This document shows positions 28,812 through 38,045 of a stretch of DNA of 64,000 nucleotides, one piece after another. Every line of letters begins with the position of its first letter. The stretch's first letter is position 1. Made by a program: the position numbers and the translations under genes. Source of the stretch: Candidatus Nanopelagicales bacterium. Its GTDB lineage: Bacteria > Actinomycetota > Actinomycetes > S36-B12. The notes under the pieces were generated by a model. It had not been told where the DNA came from. It was given only the letters and a program-made list of their open reading frames with translations, and ran no database searches. Location of the stretch: contig JAGYKV010000017.1 in the NCBI GenBank assembly GCA_018401415.1, positions 453,268-517,267 of the forward strand. Reading direction: 5' to 3'.

Positions 28812-29725
28812 AATAGTTCCGCCATGTACTTGTCAACGCCCCACTGCTGTGTCAGAGCGGACAACTCAACGGGATCGAGTGGCTCAGACGGTATCGAAGT
28901 ATCCCAGTGCTGCACGGGTAGGGAAGTTTCAGCCGTTATGACCGTCTTGGCGTCATCCAGATAACCGATTGATTCCTGGATATTAGCTGCGAGTCGGGGC
29001 GTCAAGGGCTTGGCTGGGTAATCGGCGCGACTTGCGGTTATCACACTCTCGATAGTTCCAAAGGCTGTGATTAAAGATGCTGCAGTTTTGTCTCCAATTC
29101 CACGAACCCCAGGGAGTCCGTCGCTGGGATCACCTCGAAGGACCGCATAATCCACGTATTGATCGACCGTTACGCCGAATCGCGACAGTACCTCTTCCGG
29201 GCCAAGAATTGGCCAGGCATCCACGCCTCCATTGGTCTGAAGAACAATTGATGTATGGTCACTGATGACCTGGATCAGGTCCTTATCACTCGTCACCACC
29301 AGATTGGCTTGTCGACTTTGGGCGGCCACTGAGGCAATTACATCGTCCGCCTCGAAGTTCTCGAAACCGATTCGGGCTATGCCGCAGGCATCAAGAATCT
29401 GCGAAATGGCGTCAATTTGTGGTTCCAGGGTGTCCGGCAGGTCCTCAACTCCCAAGTCATGTGGGCCAGAGTCCATCGGTGTGTGTAATCGATGAGTTTT
29501 ATAGGAAGGAATGAGAGCTACTCGCCAATCGGGACGCCAGTCTGTATCCCACGCGGCAACGAGGCCCGAGGGGGAGTGGATACTTACCAACTTTGTCAGC
29601 ATGGAGAGAAAGCCTCGGACTGCATTATGTGGACGCCCATCGGGAGCGGTCAACTTCTCGGGTAAGGCATAAAAGGCCCGGTAATACAGGGTTGCAGAGT
29701 CGAGGATGATCAGTGGAGCGGCCAC
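28793..29725 (-). CDS. 5'-3' exonuclease (Pol I exonuclease-like)
   Basis: About 310 residues from GTG 29725 (GTG 29746 is an alternative). The FEN/5'-nuclease fold is shown by LIILDSATLYYRAFYALP, AWDTDWRPDWR, FEADDVIASVAAQS and VVTSDKDLIQVISDH (metal-binding aspartates), and the helix-hairpin-helix GLPGVRGIGDKTAASLI. It is free-standing, without the polymerase domain, as in many actinobacteria that encode both this and PolA. It may help remove RNA primers or act in repair. It is divergent from the M24 peptidase with 49 bases between starts. Confidence 0.92.
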   Translation of the reverse strand: MAAPLIILDSATLYYRAFYALPEKLTAPDGRPHNAVRGFLSMLTKLVSIHSPSGLVAAWDTDWRPDWRVALIPSYKTHRLHTPMDSGPHDLGVEDLPDTLEPQIDAISQILDACGIARIGFENFEADDVIASVAAQSRQANLVVTSDKDLIQVISDHTSIVLQTNGGVDAWPILGPEEVLSRFGVTVDQYVDYAVLRGDPSDGLPGVRGIGDKTAASLITAFGTIESVITASRADYPAKPLTPRLAANIQESIGYLDDAKTVITAETSLPVQHWDTSIPSEPLDPVELSALTQQWGVDKYMAELFQAFDG

Positions 29726-29774
29726 ACGGGCAGTATGGCATTGCACTACATGCTTCCCGGGTTAATCTGTACCC

Positions 29775-30893
29775 ATGTCCGGGCCCCTCCACTTTGTAGA
29801 TCGCATCAAGCGTGTTGAGGAACACCTACGAGAAAGCGGGCTCGGCGCGATGTTTATTACGCCAGGGTCAGACCTGAGTTACTTAATCGGCTACCACGCT
29901 GTCCCGCTGGAACGGTTGACCATGCTGGTGGTAACGCCCAACAATGATCCCTTTTTGATTGTTCCACGCCTCGAAAGATCCGCCGCGTTGGCTAGTCCCT
30001 TCGGTAGTACCGGCTGGGATGTGATTTCTTGGGGTGAATCCGACGACCCGTATGCAATTATCACTAACCGACTTTCCGGACTGAGTGGCACAGTTGCTCT
30101 TGATGGACATATGTGGGCTGACCGGGTTCTCACAATTCAAATGCGATTTCCAAGCATTACCTTCGTCTCAGCTGCCCCGATTATCAACGCAATCCGAATA
30201 ATCAAGTCTCCCGATGAACTCGATCATCTTCGTGCCGCAGCGGCAGCAATTGATCGAGTGCACGCGCAAGTACCCCTTCTGTTGGGTGCCGGACGCACCG
30301 AGCGCGAAGTGGGCAGAGATATTGCCGACCTGATTCTGGCCGAAGGCCATTCGAGCGTCGATTTCGTCATTGTTGCCGCTGGACCCAATGGTGCAAGTCC
30401 ACACCACGAGGTGAGCGACAAAGTGATTGAAGTGGGTGAACCTGTTGTCATAGATATCGGTGGCACCATGCCTTCGGGGTACTGCAGTGACTGCACTCGC
30501 ACCTACAGCGTGGGTGAACCAAGCCGTGAATTCATGGATCGCTATGAAGTGTTACAGCGGGCACAAGTCCTGTCCACCCAGGCGGTCCACCACGGTGCGC
30601 AGAGCCACGACATTGACGCAGCGGGACGAATTGAACTCACGGAGCATGGCCTTGGACAGTTCTTCATTCATCGAACAGGCCACGGAATTGGACTCGATAC
30701 TCACGAGGAACCGTATATCGGTCCTGATAATCCAACCGTTATTTCATCAGGAATGGTTTTTAGTATCGAGCCCGGATTTTATATTGAAGGACAACATGGT
30801 GCCCGGATCGAAGACATTGTCATCTGCACACCAAATGGTCCCGAGACTCTGAACAAACAGACACGCGACCTTGTGATAATCCCATCCTCATGA
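29775..30893 (+). CDS. M24 family Xaa-Pro aminopeptidase
   Basis: 372 residues. A creatinase-type N-terminal domain is followed by the pita-bread catalytic domain. Metal ligands are visible in VIDIGG (Asp), SDCTRTY (Asp), HRTGHGIGLDTHEEP (His), SIEPGFY (Glu) and ARIEDIV (Glu). It cleaves the N-terminal residue before proline and is cytoplasmic. ATG 29775 overlaps nothing; the stop overlaps the acyl-CoA dehydrogenase start by four bases (ATGA), so the two are coupled. Confidence 0.93.
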   Translation: MSGPLHFVDRIKRVEEHLRESGLGAMFITPGSDLSYLIGYHAVPLERLTMLVVTPNNDPFLIVPRLERSAALASPFGSTGWDVISWGESDDPYAIITNRLSGLSGTVALDGHMWADRVLTIQMRFPSITFVSAAPIINAIRIIKSPDELDHLRAAAAAIDRVHAQVPLLLGAGRTEREVGRDIADLILAEGHSSVDFVIVAAGPNGASPHHEVSDKVIEVGEPVVIDIGGTMPSGYCSDCTRTYSVGEPSREFMDRYEVLQRAQVLSTQAVHHGAQSHDIDAAGRIELTEHGLGQFFIHRTGHGIGLDTHEEPYIGPDNPTVISSGMVFSIEPGFYIEGQHGARIEDIVICTPNGPETLNKQTRDLVIIPSS

Positions 30894-32065
30894 CCCGCAG
30901 GCCAAGTGCATCACGTATCAGAAGAGTCGGTCTCTCCGATGATCACTCACAACTGTTTGAACTGGTATCACAATTCTGCCAGGATCGACTTGAACCTCAT
31001 GTTGATTTGGCTGAGGCGAACACCGAGTTTCCGCGGGACGCTTTTACAGAACTTGGGCGTATGGGGGTTCTCAATTTGCCCTACGCGGATGTAATCGACC
31101 CGCAAACGCCGCCGGTACCGCACCGAGTGTCGCTACAGGTTTTGGAGGAGATTGCGAGTTCTTGGCTGGCGATTGCCCTTGGTTTAAGCGTCCATCACCT
31201 TGCATGCGCTCCGCTCATAAAGTTTGGTTCGCCGGAACAACTATCACTGTGGCAATCGTGGGTTATTGGCGGTCAGACTTTGGGGGCCTACTGTCTTTCC
31301 GAACCACACTCAGGCTCTGATGCAGCGGCACTCAGTTCAACAGCGGTTCGCGACGGAGACTCATATATCCTCAATGGAACCAAGTCGTGGATTACTCACG
31401 GGGGAGTCGCGGATTTCTACACTGTCTTTGCTCGGACTAGTCCCCAGAAAACATCGGGAATATCGTGCTTCTTTATCCCTGCTGACACCCCTGGACTCGA
31501 ATTCGGAAAGCCTGAGTCCAAAATGGCTCTCAACTCATCGCCCACATCAAATATCCATCTCACAGATGTTCGGATTCCCGTGTTCAACAGGATCGGTCAG
31601 GAGGGTCAAGGATTCGCCATTGCACTCTCGAGCCTTGATGTGGGGCGCCTTGGTATTGCGGCCTGTGCGGTTGGTCTAGCGCAGTCGGCACTCGGGATTG
31701 CTAATCTCTATAGTCAGGAACGCACCGCATTTGACCTCCATATCGCCGATTTCCAAGGCATCGGATTCATGCTTGCAGACATGGCCACGAGTATCCATGC
31801 TTCCCGCTGCGTATATACCGACGCGGCCACCCTGCTGGATTTGGGTGAAAGCATTTCAAGAGAAGCCTCAATGGCGAAGCTGCTTTCGACGGACACCGCC
31901 ATGGTGGTAACTACTAATGCCGTGCAAATTTTAGGGGGCAATGGCTACACCAGTGACTACCGCACCGAACGCTACATGCGTGAGGCAAAGGTCTTACAGA
32001 TTGTTGAAGGAACCAATCAGATTCAGCGAGTGGTTATCTCACGAGAATTGCGGAAGGATCAGTGA
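30890..32065 (+). CDS. acyl-CoA dehydrogenase
   Basis: 391 residues, the usual size. CLSEPHSGSDAAAL and ILNGTKSWITHGG are the FAD/substrate signatures, and ILGGNGYTSDYRTERYMREAK followed by IVEGTNQIQ carries the catalytic Glu. It introduces a trans-2 double bond in an acyl-CoA, passing electrons to ETF. Chain-length or branched substrate preference cannot be read. It overlaps both neighbours by four bases, which makes it part of a tightly coupled peptidase/dehydrogenase/amidohydrolase/lnt string. Confidence 0.93.
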   Translation: MTRRPSASRIRRVGLSDDHSQLFELVSQFCQDRLEPHVDLAEANTEFPRDAFTELGRMGVLNLPYADVIDPQTPPVPHRVSLQVLEEIASSWLAIALGLSVHHLACAPLIKFGSPEQLSLWQSWVIGGQTLGAYCLSEPHSGSDAAALSSTAVRDGDSYILNGTKSWITHGGVADFYTVFARTSPQKTSGISCFFIPADTPGLEFGKPESKMALNSSPTSNIHLTDVRIPVFNRIGQEGQGFAIALSSLDVGRLGIAACAVGLAQSALGIANLYSQERTAFDLHIADFQGIGFMLADMATSIHASRCVYTDAATLLDLGESISREASMAKLLSTDTAMVVTTNAVQILGGNGYTSDYRTERYMREAKVLQIVEGTNQIQRVVISRELRKDQ

Positions 32066-33699
32066 AGTCCTTAAAGTTGGGAACGCTTTTTACGAATGCT
32101 CAGGTCTATTGTCCGTCCATCCCTTTTGCTTCAGCAGCACTTGTTCAAAATGGGCATATAACGTGGATTGGGGATTCCTCTGGAGCCACCGTACACACTG
32201 AATTGGCCGATTCGGTCATTAATTGTGGTGGTAATTTTCTCGCGCCCGCCTTCGTTGATGCTCATGTTCATGCAACCAGCACCGGCCTACTCCTCGATGG
32301 CCTCAACCTGACCGAGGTGAGTAACCGCCACGAGTTACTGGATCTCTTATCCAAATACGCAAAGTTGCATCGGGGTGGCACGATCATCGGTCACGGTTGG
32401 GACCAATCCAATTGGAATGATCAGCAATTACCATCTCGAAGAGAAATCGATCAAGCAACTTGGGGGAGCGTCGTTTACCTCAGTCGCATCGATGTTCACT
32501 CTGCCTTAGTCTCGAGCGCCCTGCTGGCACAAGTTCCACAATCTCGCGAGCAAGAAGGCTTCACCGAGTTCGCGGTGAGCGCACAGGCACATGGATCTCT
32601 CCGCGCTCACGCTCTGGGGCATTTATCAGAATCGCAGCGCGACAGATCACAGACAACTTTTATTCAACACGCCCTCTCACGCGGAATCGGCAGTATCCAT
32701 GAAATGGCGGGTCCAAGCATCAGCAGTGAGTCGGATGCCCGAATGCTCGCGCACAGATCCAATCTGAATATTGGACCACGCGTCTTCGTGTATTGGGGGG
32801 AGCTGAGTTCAGACGGTGGTATCGAAACCGCCATGGAACTTGAAGCCGTCGGTGCCGGTGGCGACCTGTTCATAGATGGAGCAATAGGGTCCAGGTCCGC
32901 GGCACTGCTAAGCGATTACACCGATGCCCCTGGAGTTCAGGGAGTTCTCTACGTCGATCCAGTTCAGGTGGCCTCTCATGTCCAGGACTGTGTAGCTGCC
33001 GGTATTCAAGCCGGATTTCATGTGATCGGTGATCGAGGGATGCAAACTGTCCTCGATGGCATGACACTTGCCGCCGAGACAGTGGGTATTCAGGCCTTAG
33101 CACGTGGTCGCCACCGACTTGAACATGCCGAGTTGATCTCAGAGGATCACATGATGTTGATAAAGCGCCTCAACCTGACGGCAAGTATGCAGCCTCTCTT
33201 TGACGCCCTGTGGGGGGGCGCACATGGCATGTACGCGTCACGACTGGGCGAACGCGCATCCTCCATGAATCGATGGGGTTCACTTTTAGATCAGGGTTCT
33301 ACAGTGTGCTTTTCATCCGACTGCCCCGTTACCGAAGTCAACCCGTGGGCATCTGTTCACGCCTCGATGTTTCATCACGATATCCGGGAACGGATCACCG
33401 CAAGGGCCGCCTTTAGCGCTCATACGCGAGCTGGTTGGCGGGCACTGGGTCCGGCATTTGATAACCATGGGACTCTCGAAGTTGGTGCCGTGGCCGACCT
33501 GGCTCTATGGAAAGCCGATCAGTTTGATGTCCAGGTGCCCGATACCCGAATTGCCCAATGGAGCACTGATCCACGATCTGCAACCATGCCCTTACCGTAC
33601 CTCGGCGATGCAGACAACTTCATTGGTCCCGAATGCCTCCTCACCATGGTCGGCGGCGATATTCGATTCATCAATGAAATATTTGATGGAATCCAATAA
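32062..33699 (+). CDS. amidohydrolase family protein (YtcJ-like)
   Basis: 545 residues from GTG 32062. The N-terminal composite sandwich is followed by the metal-dependent TIM barrel: VDAHVHATSTGLLLDGLNL supplies the HxH pair, IDGAIGSRSAALL the barrel-strand segment, VIGDRGMQ and HRLEHAELIS further ligands, and FSSDCPVTEVNPW the conserved Asp. This is the YtcJ/exoenzyme-regulatory AepA-like group, whose substrates are mostly unknown. The start overlaps the dehydrogenase stop, and the stop overlaps the lnt ATG (TAATG). Confidence 0.9.
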   Translation: MKSLKLGTLFTNAQVYCPSIPFASAALVQNGHITWIGDSSGATVHTELADSVINCGGNFLAPAFVDAHVHATSTGLLLDGLNLTEVSNRHELLDLLSKYAKLHRGGTIIGHGWDQSNWNDQQLPSRREIDQATWGSVVYLSRIDVHSALVSSALLAQVPQSREQEGFTEFAVSAQAHGSLRAHALGHLSESQRDRSQTTFIQHALSRGIGSIHEMAGPSISSESDARMLAHRSNLNIGPRVFVYWGELSSDGGIETAMELEAVGAGGDLFIDGAIGSRSAALLSDYTDAPGVQGVLYVDPVQVASHVQDCVAAGIQAGFHVIGDRGMQTVLDGMTLAAETVGIQALARGRHRLEHAELISEDHMMLIKRLNLTASMQPLFDALWGGAHGMYASRLGERASSMNRWGSLLDQGSTVCFSSDCPVTEVNPWASVHASMFHHDIRERITARAAFSAHTRAGWRALGPAFDNHGTLEVGAVADLALWKADQFDVQVPDTRIAQWSTDPRSATMPLPYLGDADNFIGPECLLTMVGGDIRFINEIFDGIQ

Positions 33700-35214
33700 T
33701 GTCAATTTTTCTGCGAACGCTGGTCTTAATTGGTATCGCGTTGTTGGCTGGAGTGGTTTTTGCAGGTGCATATGCTCCGTTCAACATTTGGATATTCGCC
33801 CCACTTGCATTAGTAGCGCTTATTTCAATCCAGTGGCAAGCTCGGATTCGAGTGGGTTTCTTCACGGGTCTGGCTTTCGGATTTACATCTTTTTTTGCCC
33901 AGCATTTTTGGCTAGGGGTTGTTGGCACTGATGCACACTGGATCCTTTCTGTTTACTTGGCTCTCTGGATCGCCCTTGTAGGGGCTGCAACCTCATATAT
34001 TTCCACTCGAGTATCCGCACCTATTGCCGTTCTACTTATCGCAGGGTTGTGGGTGACAGAGGAAGCGCTTAGGGGCCGCTTTCCATTCGGCGGCTATCCA
34101 TGGGCGCGAATTCCCTTCAGTCAGGCAGATGGTCCTTTTGCCAGTTGGTCAACATTGGCGGGTGTTTCATTTATCACAGTTATCGTGGTCACCTGCGCGG
34201 CCTCGGTGGCACTTCTCATAAGAAAGCGCAACATCAAAACGCTCATCATCACAGCTGTTCTCGTGAGTATTGCCGTGGTGGTGCCGAGTTTTGTTTCCAA
34301 TGTCGCGGATTCGCCAAATACGATCCAGATCGCGGTGATTCAGGGGGGAACCCCACAGACGGGGCTGGGTGCCATGGATGTGCGTCGTGCCGTACTTAAC
34401 AACCATGTCAATGAAACTACTCTCCTCGCGGCGAAAGTCTCTGCGGGCGAAATACCACAACCCGACCTAGTCCTATGGCCCGAGAATTCATCCGATATAA
34501 ATCCATATACGGATGCCGAGGCTTATCAATCCATCAGTGCAGCAGCTCAGGCAATCAATGCACCAATTTTGGTTGGTGCCGTGGTTGATTCGGTCGAAAA
34601 TCCGACGACCGAGGTATACAACATGGGAATCATGTGGGATCCCGTGACCGGTCCAGGGGATACCTATATAAAGAATGCGCCCGTACCGTTCGGCGAGTTC
34701 ATTCCATTTCGATCCCTACTCACTCAATTCATAAGCAGATATGACCGCGTCCCACGGGATTTCGCACATGGTCAGGAGCCAGGAATTTTCACAATCAATG
34801 GCGCGACTCTCGGAGATCTAATTTGCTTTGAAGTCGCTGTCGATCGTGTTGTGAATAAGATTATGCAGGAAGGTGCCAATATAATTCTGGTTCAAACCAA
34901 CAATGCAACCTATGCAAATAGCGCACTCGCCAGAGCAGCAATTGAATATTGAGCGTATCCGGGCAGTTGAGATGGGGCGCTCAGTCGTGGTTGCAGCAAC
35001 GACTGGGATCAGCGCCGCCATTGATGCGAACGGTGTAGTCGTAGAGTCACTAGGAGATGGCGAAGTTGGCTCTTTCGTCTATGCAACTCCGATTCTGAAG
35101 GATCGCACTCCGGCTTCATTTATCGCGCCGTGGTTGGAACTCATTATTTGTGTCTTCACTCTGATCACTTTGGCATGGCTGATGCTCGCGAAACCCTCTG
35201 ACCGTCAGATATAG
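33699..35214 (+). CDS. lnt: apolipoprotein N-acyltransferase Lnt (frameshifted as sequenced)
   Basis: An integral membrane enzyme of about 505 residues that adds the third acyl chain to the N-terminal Cys of lipoproteins. The first third has membrane segments. The nitrilase-like domain shows VLWPENSSDINPY (catalytic Glu), VKNAP-type KNAPVPFGEFIPF (Lys region) and LICFEVAVDR (catalytic Cys). The first frame ends at TGA 34950-34952 after TNNATYANSALA. The homologous SPEQQLNIERIRAVEMGRS continues in the +1 frame and runs to 35214, so one extra base (or two missing) is near 34925-34940. ppm1 follows ten bases downstream, the pair that is fused in M. tuberculosis Ppm1. Confidence 0.88.
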
Positions 35215-35223
35215 AATTTCAGC

Positions 35224-36006
35224 ATGGCCTTGCCACTTGAAATTACGCCTGATGATCTAGGTAGGGTTTTGGTCATTATTCCCACCTATAACGAGCTTGA
35301 AGCACTACCAAGCATTCTCGGTCGAGTACGAAAATCCGTCCCCCATGCTGAAATATTAATTGTCGATGACAATTCACCTGATGGCACCGGTGAACTCGCA
35401 GATAGTTTCGCTGCCGCAGATGACAATATTCATGTTATGCATCGCTTAAGTAAAGATGGACTCGGCGCCGCGTATCTTTCGGGTTTTTCCTGGGCGCTCC
35501 AACAAGGTTTTGACGTAATAGTGGAAATGGATGCCGACGGTTCGCACCAGCCAGAGCAACTCTCGCGACTTCTTCAGGCGCTAGTCAATGCAGATCTCGT
35601 TCTCGGATCAAGATGGGTGCACGGGGGTGGCGCTCAAAACTGGTCCCGGGGACGTGAAATCCTGTCCCGGGGTGGGAATCGCTATACCAAACTGATGCTC
35701 GGCATTGACATTAACGACTCTACGGGGGGATATCGGGCCTTCCGTGCCGAGACGCTTCGCCAATTGGATCTTTCTGAGGTTGCCTCCCAAGGCTATTGTT
35801 TCCAGGTCGATCTGGCATGGAGGGCTTCACAGCGTGGGCTGGTCGTGAAGGAAGTCCCAATAACATTTGTGGAGCGCGAAGTTGGCACCAGCAAAATGAG
35901 TAGAAGAATTGTGACCGAAGCCCTATGGCGCGTCACCGTGTGGGGGGCGGAACGTCGACTTAATCAGATCAGGAATATTTCTTTTGTGGGGAAGGGGAGG
36001 GCCTAA
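35224..36006 (+). CDS. ppm1: polyprenol monophosphomannose synthase
   Basis: 260 residues, GT2-family glycosyltransferase. VIIPTYNELEALPSILGRV and LIVDDNSPDGTGELA carry the nucleotide-sugar binding residues, EMDADGSHQP the DxD metal site and STGGYRAFR the acceptor region. It transfers mannose from GDP-mannose to polyprenol phosphate, supplying the mannosyl donor for lipomannan and protein mannosylation. It lacks C-terminal membrane helices, as expected of the Ppm1 catalytic domain. Encoded between lnt and fxsA; the stop overlaps the fxsA start (TAATG). Confidence 0.92.
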   Translation: MALPLEITPDDLGRVLVIIPTYNELEALPSILGRVRKSVPHAEILIVDDNSPDGTGELADSFAAADDNIHVMHRLSKDGLGAAYLSGFSWALQQGFDVIVEMDADGSHQPEQLSRLLQALVNADLVLGSRWVHGGGAQNWSRGREILSRGGNRYTKLMLGIDINDSTGGYRAFRAETLRQLDLSEVASQGYCFQVDLAWRASQRGLVVKEVPITFVEREVGTSKMSRRIVTEALWRVTVWGAERRLNQIRNISFVGKGRA

Positions 36007-36479
36007 TGTTTATTCGTCGTTTGCTTTTTTTCGGTTATCCACTTGCTGAAATACTCGTTCTTTGGCTGGTGGCAACCCTCATTGGGTGGCCAATTGCCCT
36101 GCTGCTTCTCATCGCTGGTTTTCCTGTGGGTGCTGCCCTCCTGCGAAATGCGGCCACAAAGTCACATCAGCTTCGAAGTGCCACCGATAGTGAACGTCCG
36201 AAAATTGCCCAATCGATGACCGGCATTTTTGCGTCAGGCCTCTTGTTTCTCATTCCTGGATTCATCACAGATTTTATTGGTGCGCTCATGTTGGTCCCCG
36301 GCATTCAAAGATGGACCATTCGTACTTCGGGCACGTGGATTGAGGGGCGCATGGTGCGCGTTCCAGGATTCTCAATCTATGCTCAAGGCGATGTCATTCA
36401 AGGAGTTGTAATCTCCGACGATTTCGAGAGCGGACAAGCTGAGCGACGGAGCGGGCCCTCACCCGAGATCTCGAACTAA
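36006..36479 (+). CDS. fxsA: FxsA family membrane protein
   Basis: 157 residues. Two N-terminal hydrophobic stretches (ILVLWLVATLIGWPIALLLLIAGFP) and a third (FASGLLFLIPGFITDFIGALMLVPG) match FxsA, a protein whose overproduction in E. coli relieves phage F exclusion of T7; its normal role is unknown. LIPGFITD is the family signature. The soluble C-terminus is charged. It overlaps ppm1 by one base, and its stop abuts the convergent rbpA stop with no spacer. Confidence 0.9.
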   Translation: MFIRRLLFFGYPLAEILVLWLVATLIGWPIALLLLIAGFPVGAALLRNAATKSHQLRSATDSERPKIAQSMTGIFASGLLFLIPGFITDFIGALMLVPGIQRWTIRTSGTWIEGRMVRVPGFSIYAQGDVIQGVVISDDFESGQAERRSGPSPEISN

Positions 36480-36836
36480 TTAGGCAGATTTCTTGAGAGG
36501 TGCTTCGCGCTTCTCATTAAGAAGTGCCAGCCGCTCGTTATAAATTTCTTCAAGTTCCTTCAGAGTGCGTCGCTCAAGCAACATGTCCCAGTGAGTCCGC
36601 ACATATCGTTCCTCTGGTTTCTCTGGAGCAACTTCATGAGGTCTGGTGGCAATGGCCCCACATCGACAATCCCATTCGTAGGGAATCTCGTCGGCTTCAG
36701 TAGACAATGGCACCATTGATTTATGCCCCTGCGGGCACAGATATGTCACCATGACTCTTTCAGCGGCAGGAACATTATCGTCACGCTCAAGGCTGAGCGC
36801 CCCAAGCCGCGTTCCACGCATCGAGGTCTCAATCAT
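36480..36836 (-). CDS. rbpA: RNA polymerase-binding protein RbpA
   Basis: 118 residues from ATG 36836, with GGAAAGGGG in front. RGTRLGALSLERD is the N-terminal region that contacts the -10 element; the zinc-ribbon core domain uses the Cys of TYLCPQGH and of WDCRCGAIA, and the basic linker and sigma-interacting domain end RTHWDMLLERRTLKELEEIYNERL. RbpA stabilises open complexes formed by the housekeeping sigma factor and occurs only in Actinomycetota. An ATG at residue 6 (36821) is also possible. An ECF-like promoter lies 44-71 bases upstream. Confidence 0.96.
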   Translation of the reverse strand: MIETSMRGTRLGALSLERDDNVPAAERVMVTYLCPQGHKSMVPLSTEADEIPYEWDCRCGAIATRPHEVAPEKPEERYVRTHWDMLLERRTLKELEEIYNERLALLNEKREAPLKKSA

Positions 36837-36879
36837 TGTCGGGCCCCTTTCCTTCTGGCAGTTGGCCTTTTGTGTACAT

Positions 36880-36907
36880 ATGACGCTTCCTAATGGGTAC
36901 AGGTTCC
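36880..36907 (-). promoter_or_regulatory. ECF-sigma-type promoter of rbpA
   Basis: Minus strand: GGAACC (36907-36902), 16-base spacer, CGTCAT (36885-36880). This matches the general ECF pattern GGAAC-N15-18-CGT/GTT used by actinobacterial SigE/SigH/SigR-type factors. It would give a leader of about 35 bases before the rbpA ATG. In Streptomyces rbpA is known to be under SigR control, so the context is consistent. Which sigma factor recognises it here is not known. Confidence 0.5.
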
Positions 36908-36994
36908 ATTGGGAAAAAGTTGTGGCATTGATTAAGAAATTGTGATGTAGGTCATACACATGTTTGGCATAGAGACTTCAGATAGCCTTTGGAC

Positions 36995-37684
36995 ATGGCT
37001 GAACCTCGGAATCTTGTGATACATCGTGGAAGAGACCTCGATCGCTTGGTGAACTTCACCGATGCCGTCGTAGCTGTGGCCATCACTGTCCTGGTTCTAC
37101 CCATTGCTGATCTCGCCGTGAATTCGGCCGAACCGACCGTGTGGGCGGTATTGGGGGACAACAGCGGTCATGTCATCACCTTTTTCTTCACATTTGTCGT
37201 GGTTGCAGTCATGTGGCGAGCCCACAACAAGGTGTTCAACCGATTATCGGGCTTCGACAACAGGATCTTTTGGTACAACTTGGCATGGTTAGCGGCCATT
37301 GCATTTCTTCCCGTCACCAGCAACCTTTATGGGTCTGCAAATGCCGCGGGGGAGCGTGCTTGGGGGGGTGGCGCCGATTTAGGGGGATCAGGGCTGCTGT
37401 ACTGGAGTTCGCTCGGCATGGTGTCAATTTGGGGGACAGCAATCGCCGCTCACGCCCAGCGACACCCGGAACTCACAGAGCCCCAGCTTGACGCTTCGCA
37501 AAAAGGAAATTCAGAGGTTGTTGCGCCACTGACCAGTCCAGTTTTTCGAGATTGGAGGCTGAGAAACCGAGGGCTAGCTTTTGCAGCCTATTTCTTCCTC
37601 ATTGGTCTGGTCTCACTCGTCTCTCCGGTTATTGCCAGCTATATGCCATTGGGAATATTCGTTGTCGGCAGGATCATGCGTTAA
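36995..37684 (+). CDS. TMEM175-like potassium channel family (DUF1211)
   Basis: 229 residues from ATG 36995 with about six hydrophobic segments. RLVNFTDAVVAVAITVLVLPI is the TMEM175 signature (R-x3-F-S/T-D-x-V-x-A-I-A-I-T). These proteins form potassium-leaning channels in bacteria and lysosomes. The segment FTFVVVAVMWRAHNKVF matches the conserved W-x2-H element. The single N-terminal signature indicates one repeat, so a tetramer is likely. The 158 bases between it and rbpA hold both promoters. The stop shares TTAA with the convergent small membrane protein gene. Confidence 0.87.
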   Translation: MAEPRNLVIHRGRDLDRLVNFTDAVVAVAITVLVLPIADLAVNSAEPTVWAVLGDNSGHVITFFFTFVVVAVMWRAHNKVFNRLSGFDNRIFWYNLAWLAAIAFLPVTSNLYGSANAAGERAWGGGADLGGSGLLYWSSLGMVSIWGTAIAAHAQRHPELTEPQLDASQKGNSEVVAPLTSPVFRDWRLRNRGLAFAAYFFLIGLVSLVSPVIASYMPLGIFVVGRIMR

Positions 37685-37938
37685 GCCGACTTTTCACCCT
37701 TGGCAAGCTCACTGAAGTTGAAGTACCAGATATAAAAGATGCCCAAAATCGGTGCCACCAGAATCATGAGAAATGGCACAACTCCGCCTTCGCCGCCTCC
37801 GATGAAACTTATGCCGGTCACGATCACGGCAGTCATCAGAACAACGACACCAATGGAAAACAGATAGCGCTGCGGTCGACGCGCGGACCAGGGTTGGGCA
37901 CTTACTGAGTCGGAATCCATTCCCCATTCATAGTCCAT
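37681..37938 (-). CDS. small two-helix membrane protein, unknown
   Basis: 85 residues with two hydrophobic segments (YLFSIGVVVLMTAVIVTGI and VVPFLMILVAPILGIFYIW) joined by a Gly-rich turn, and charged ends. No family recognised. An ATG at residue 7 is an alternative start. It is convergent with the TMEM175-like gene and divergent from trhO, so it is a single-gene unit. Confidence 0.65.
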   Translation of the reverse strand: MDYEWGMDSDSVSAQPWSARRPQRYLFSIGVVVLMTAVIVTGISFIGGGEGGVVPFLMILVAPILGIFYIWYFNFSELAKGEKSA

Positions 37939-38045
37939 TTAACCCGGGCGTGCACGCCAATACCGCCGATAATGTACATTATGTAATTTCTATCGATGGT
38001 GATCGGGCGACGGGCCTCGATCCACTGTGTGCCATTATTCCCGAT

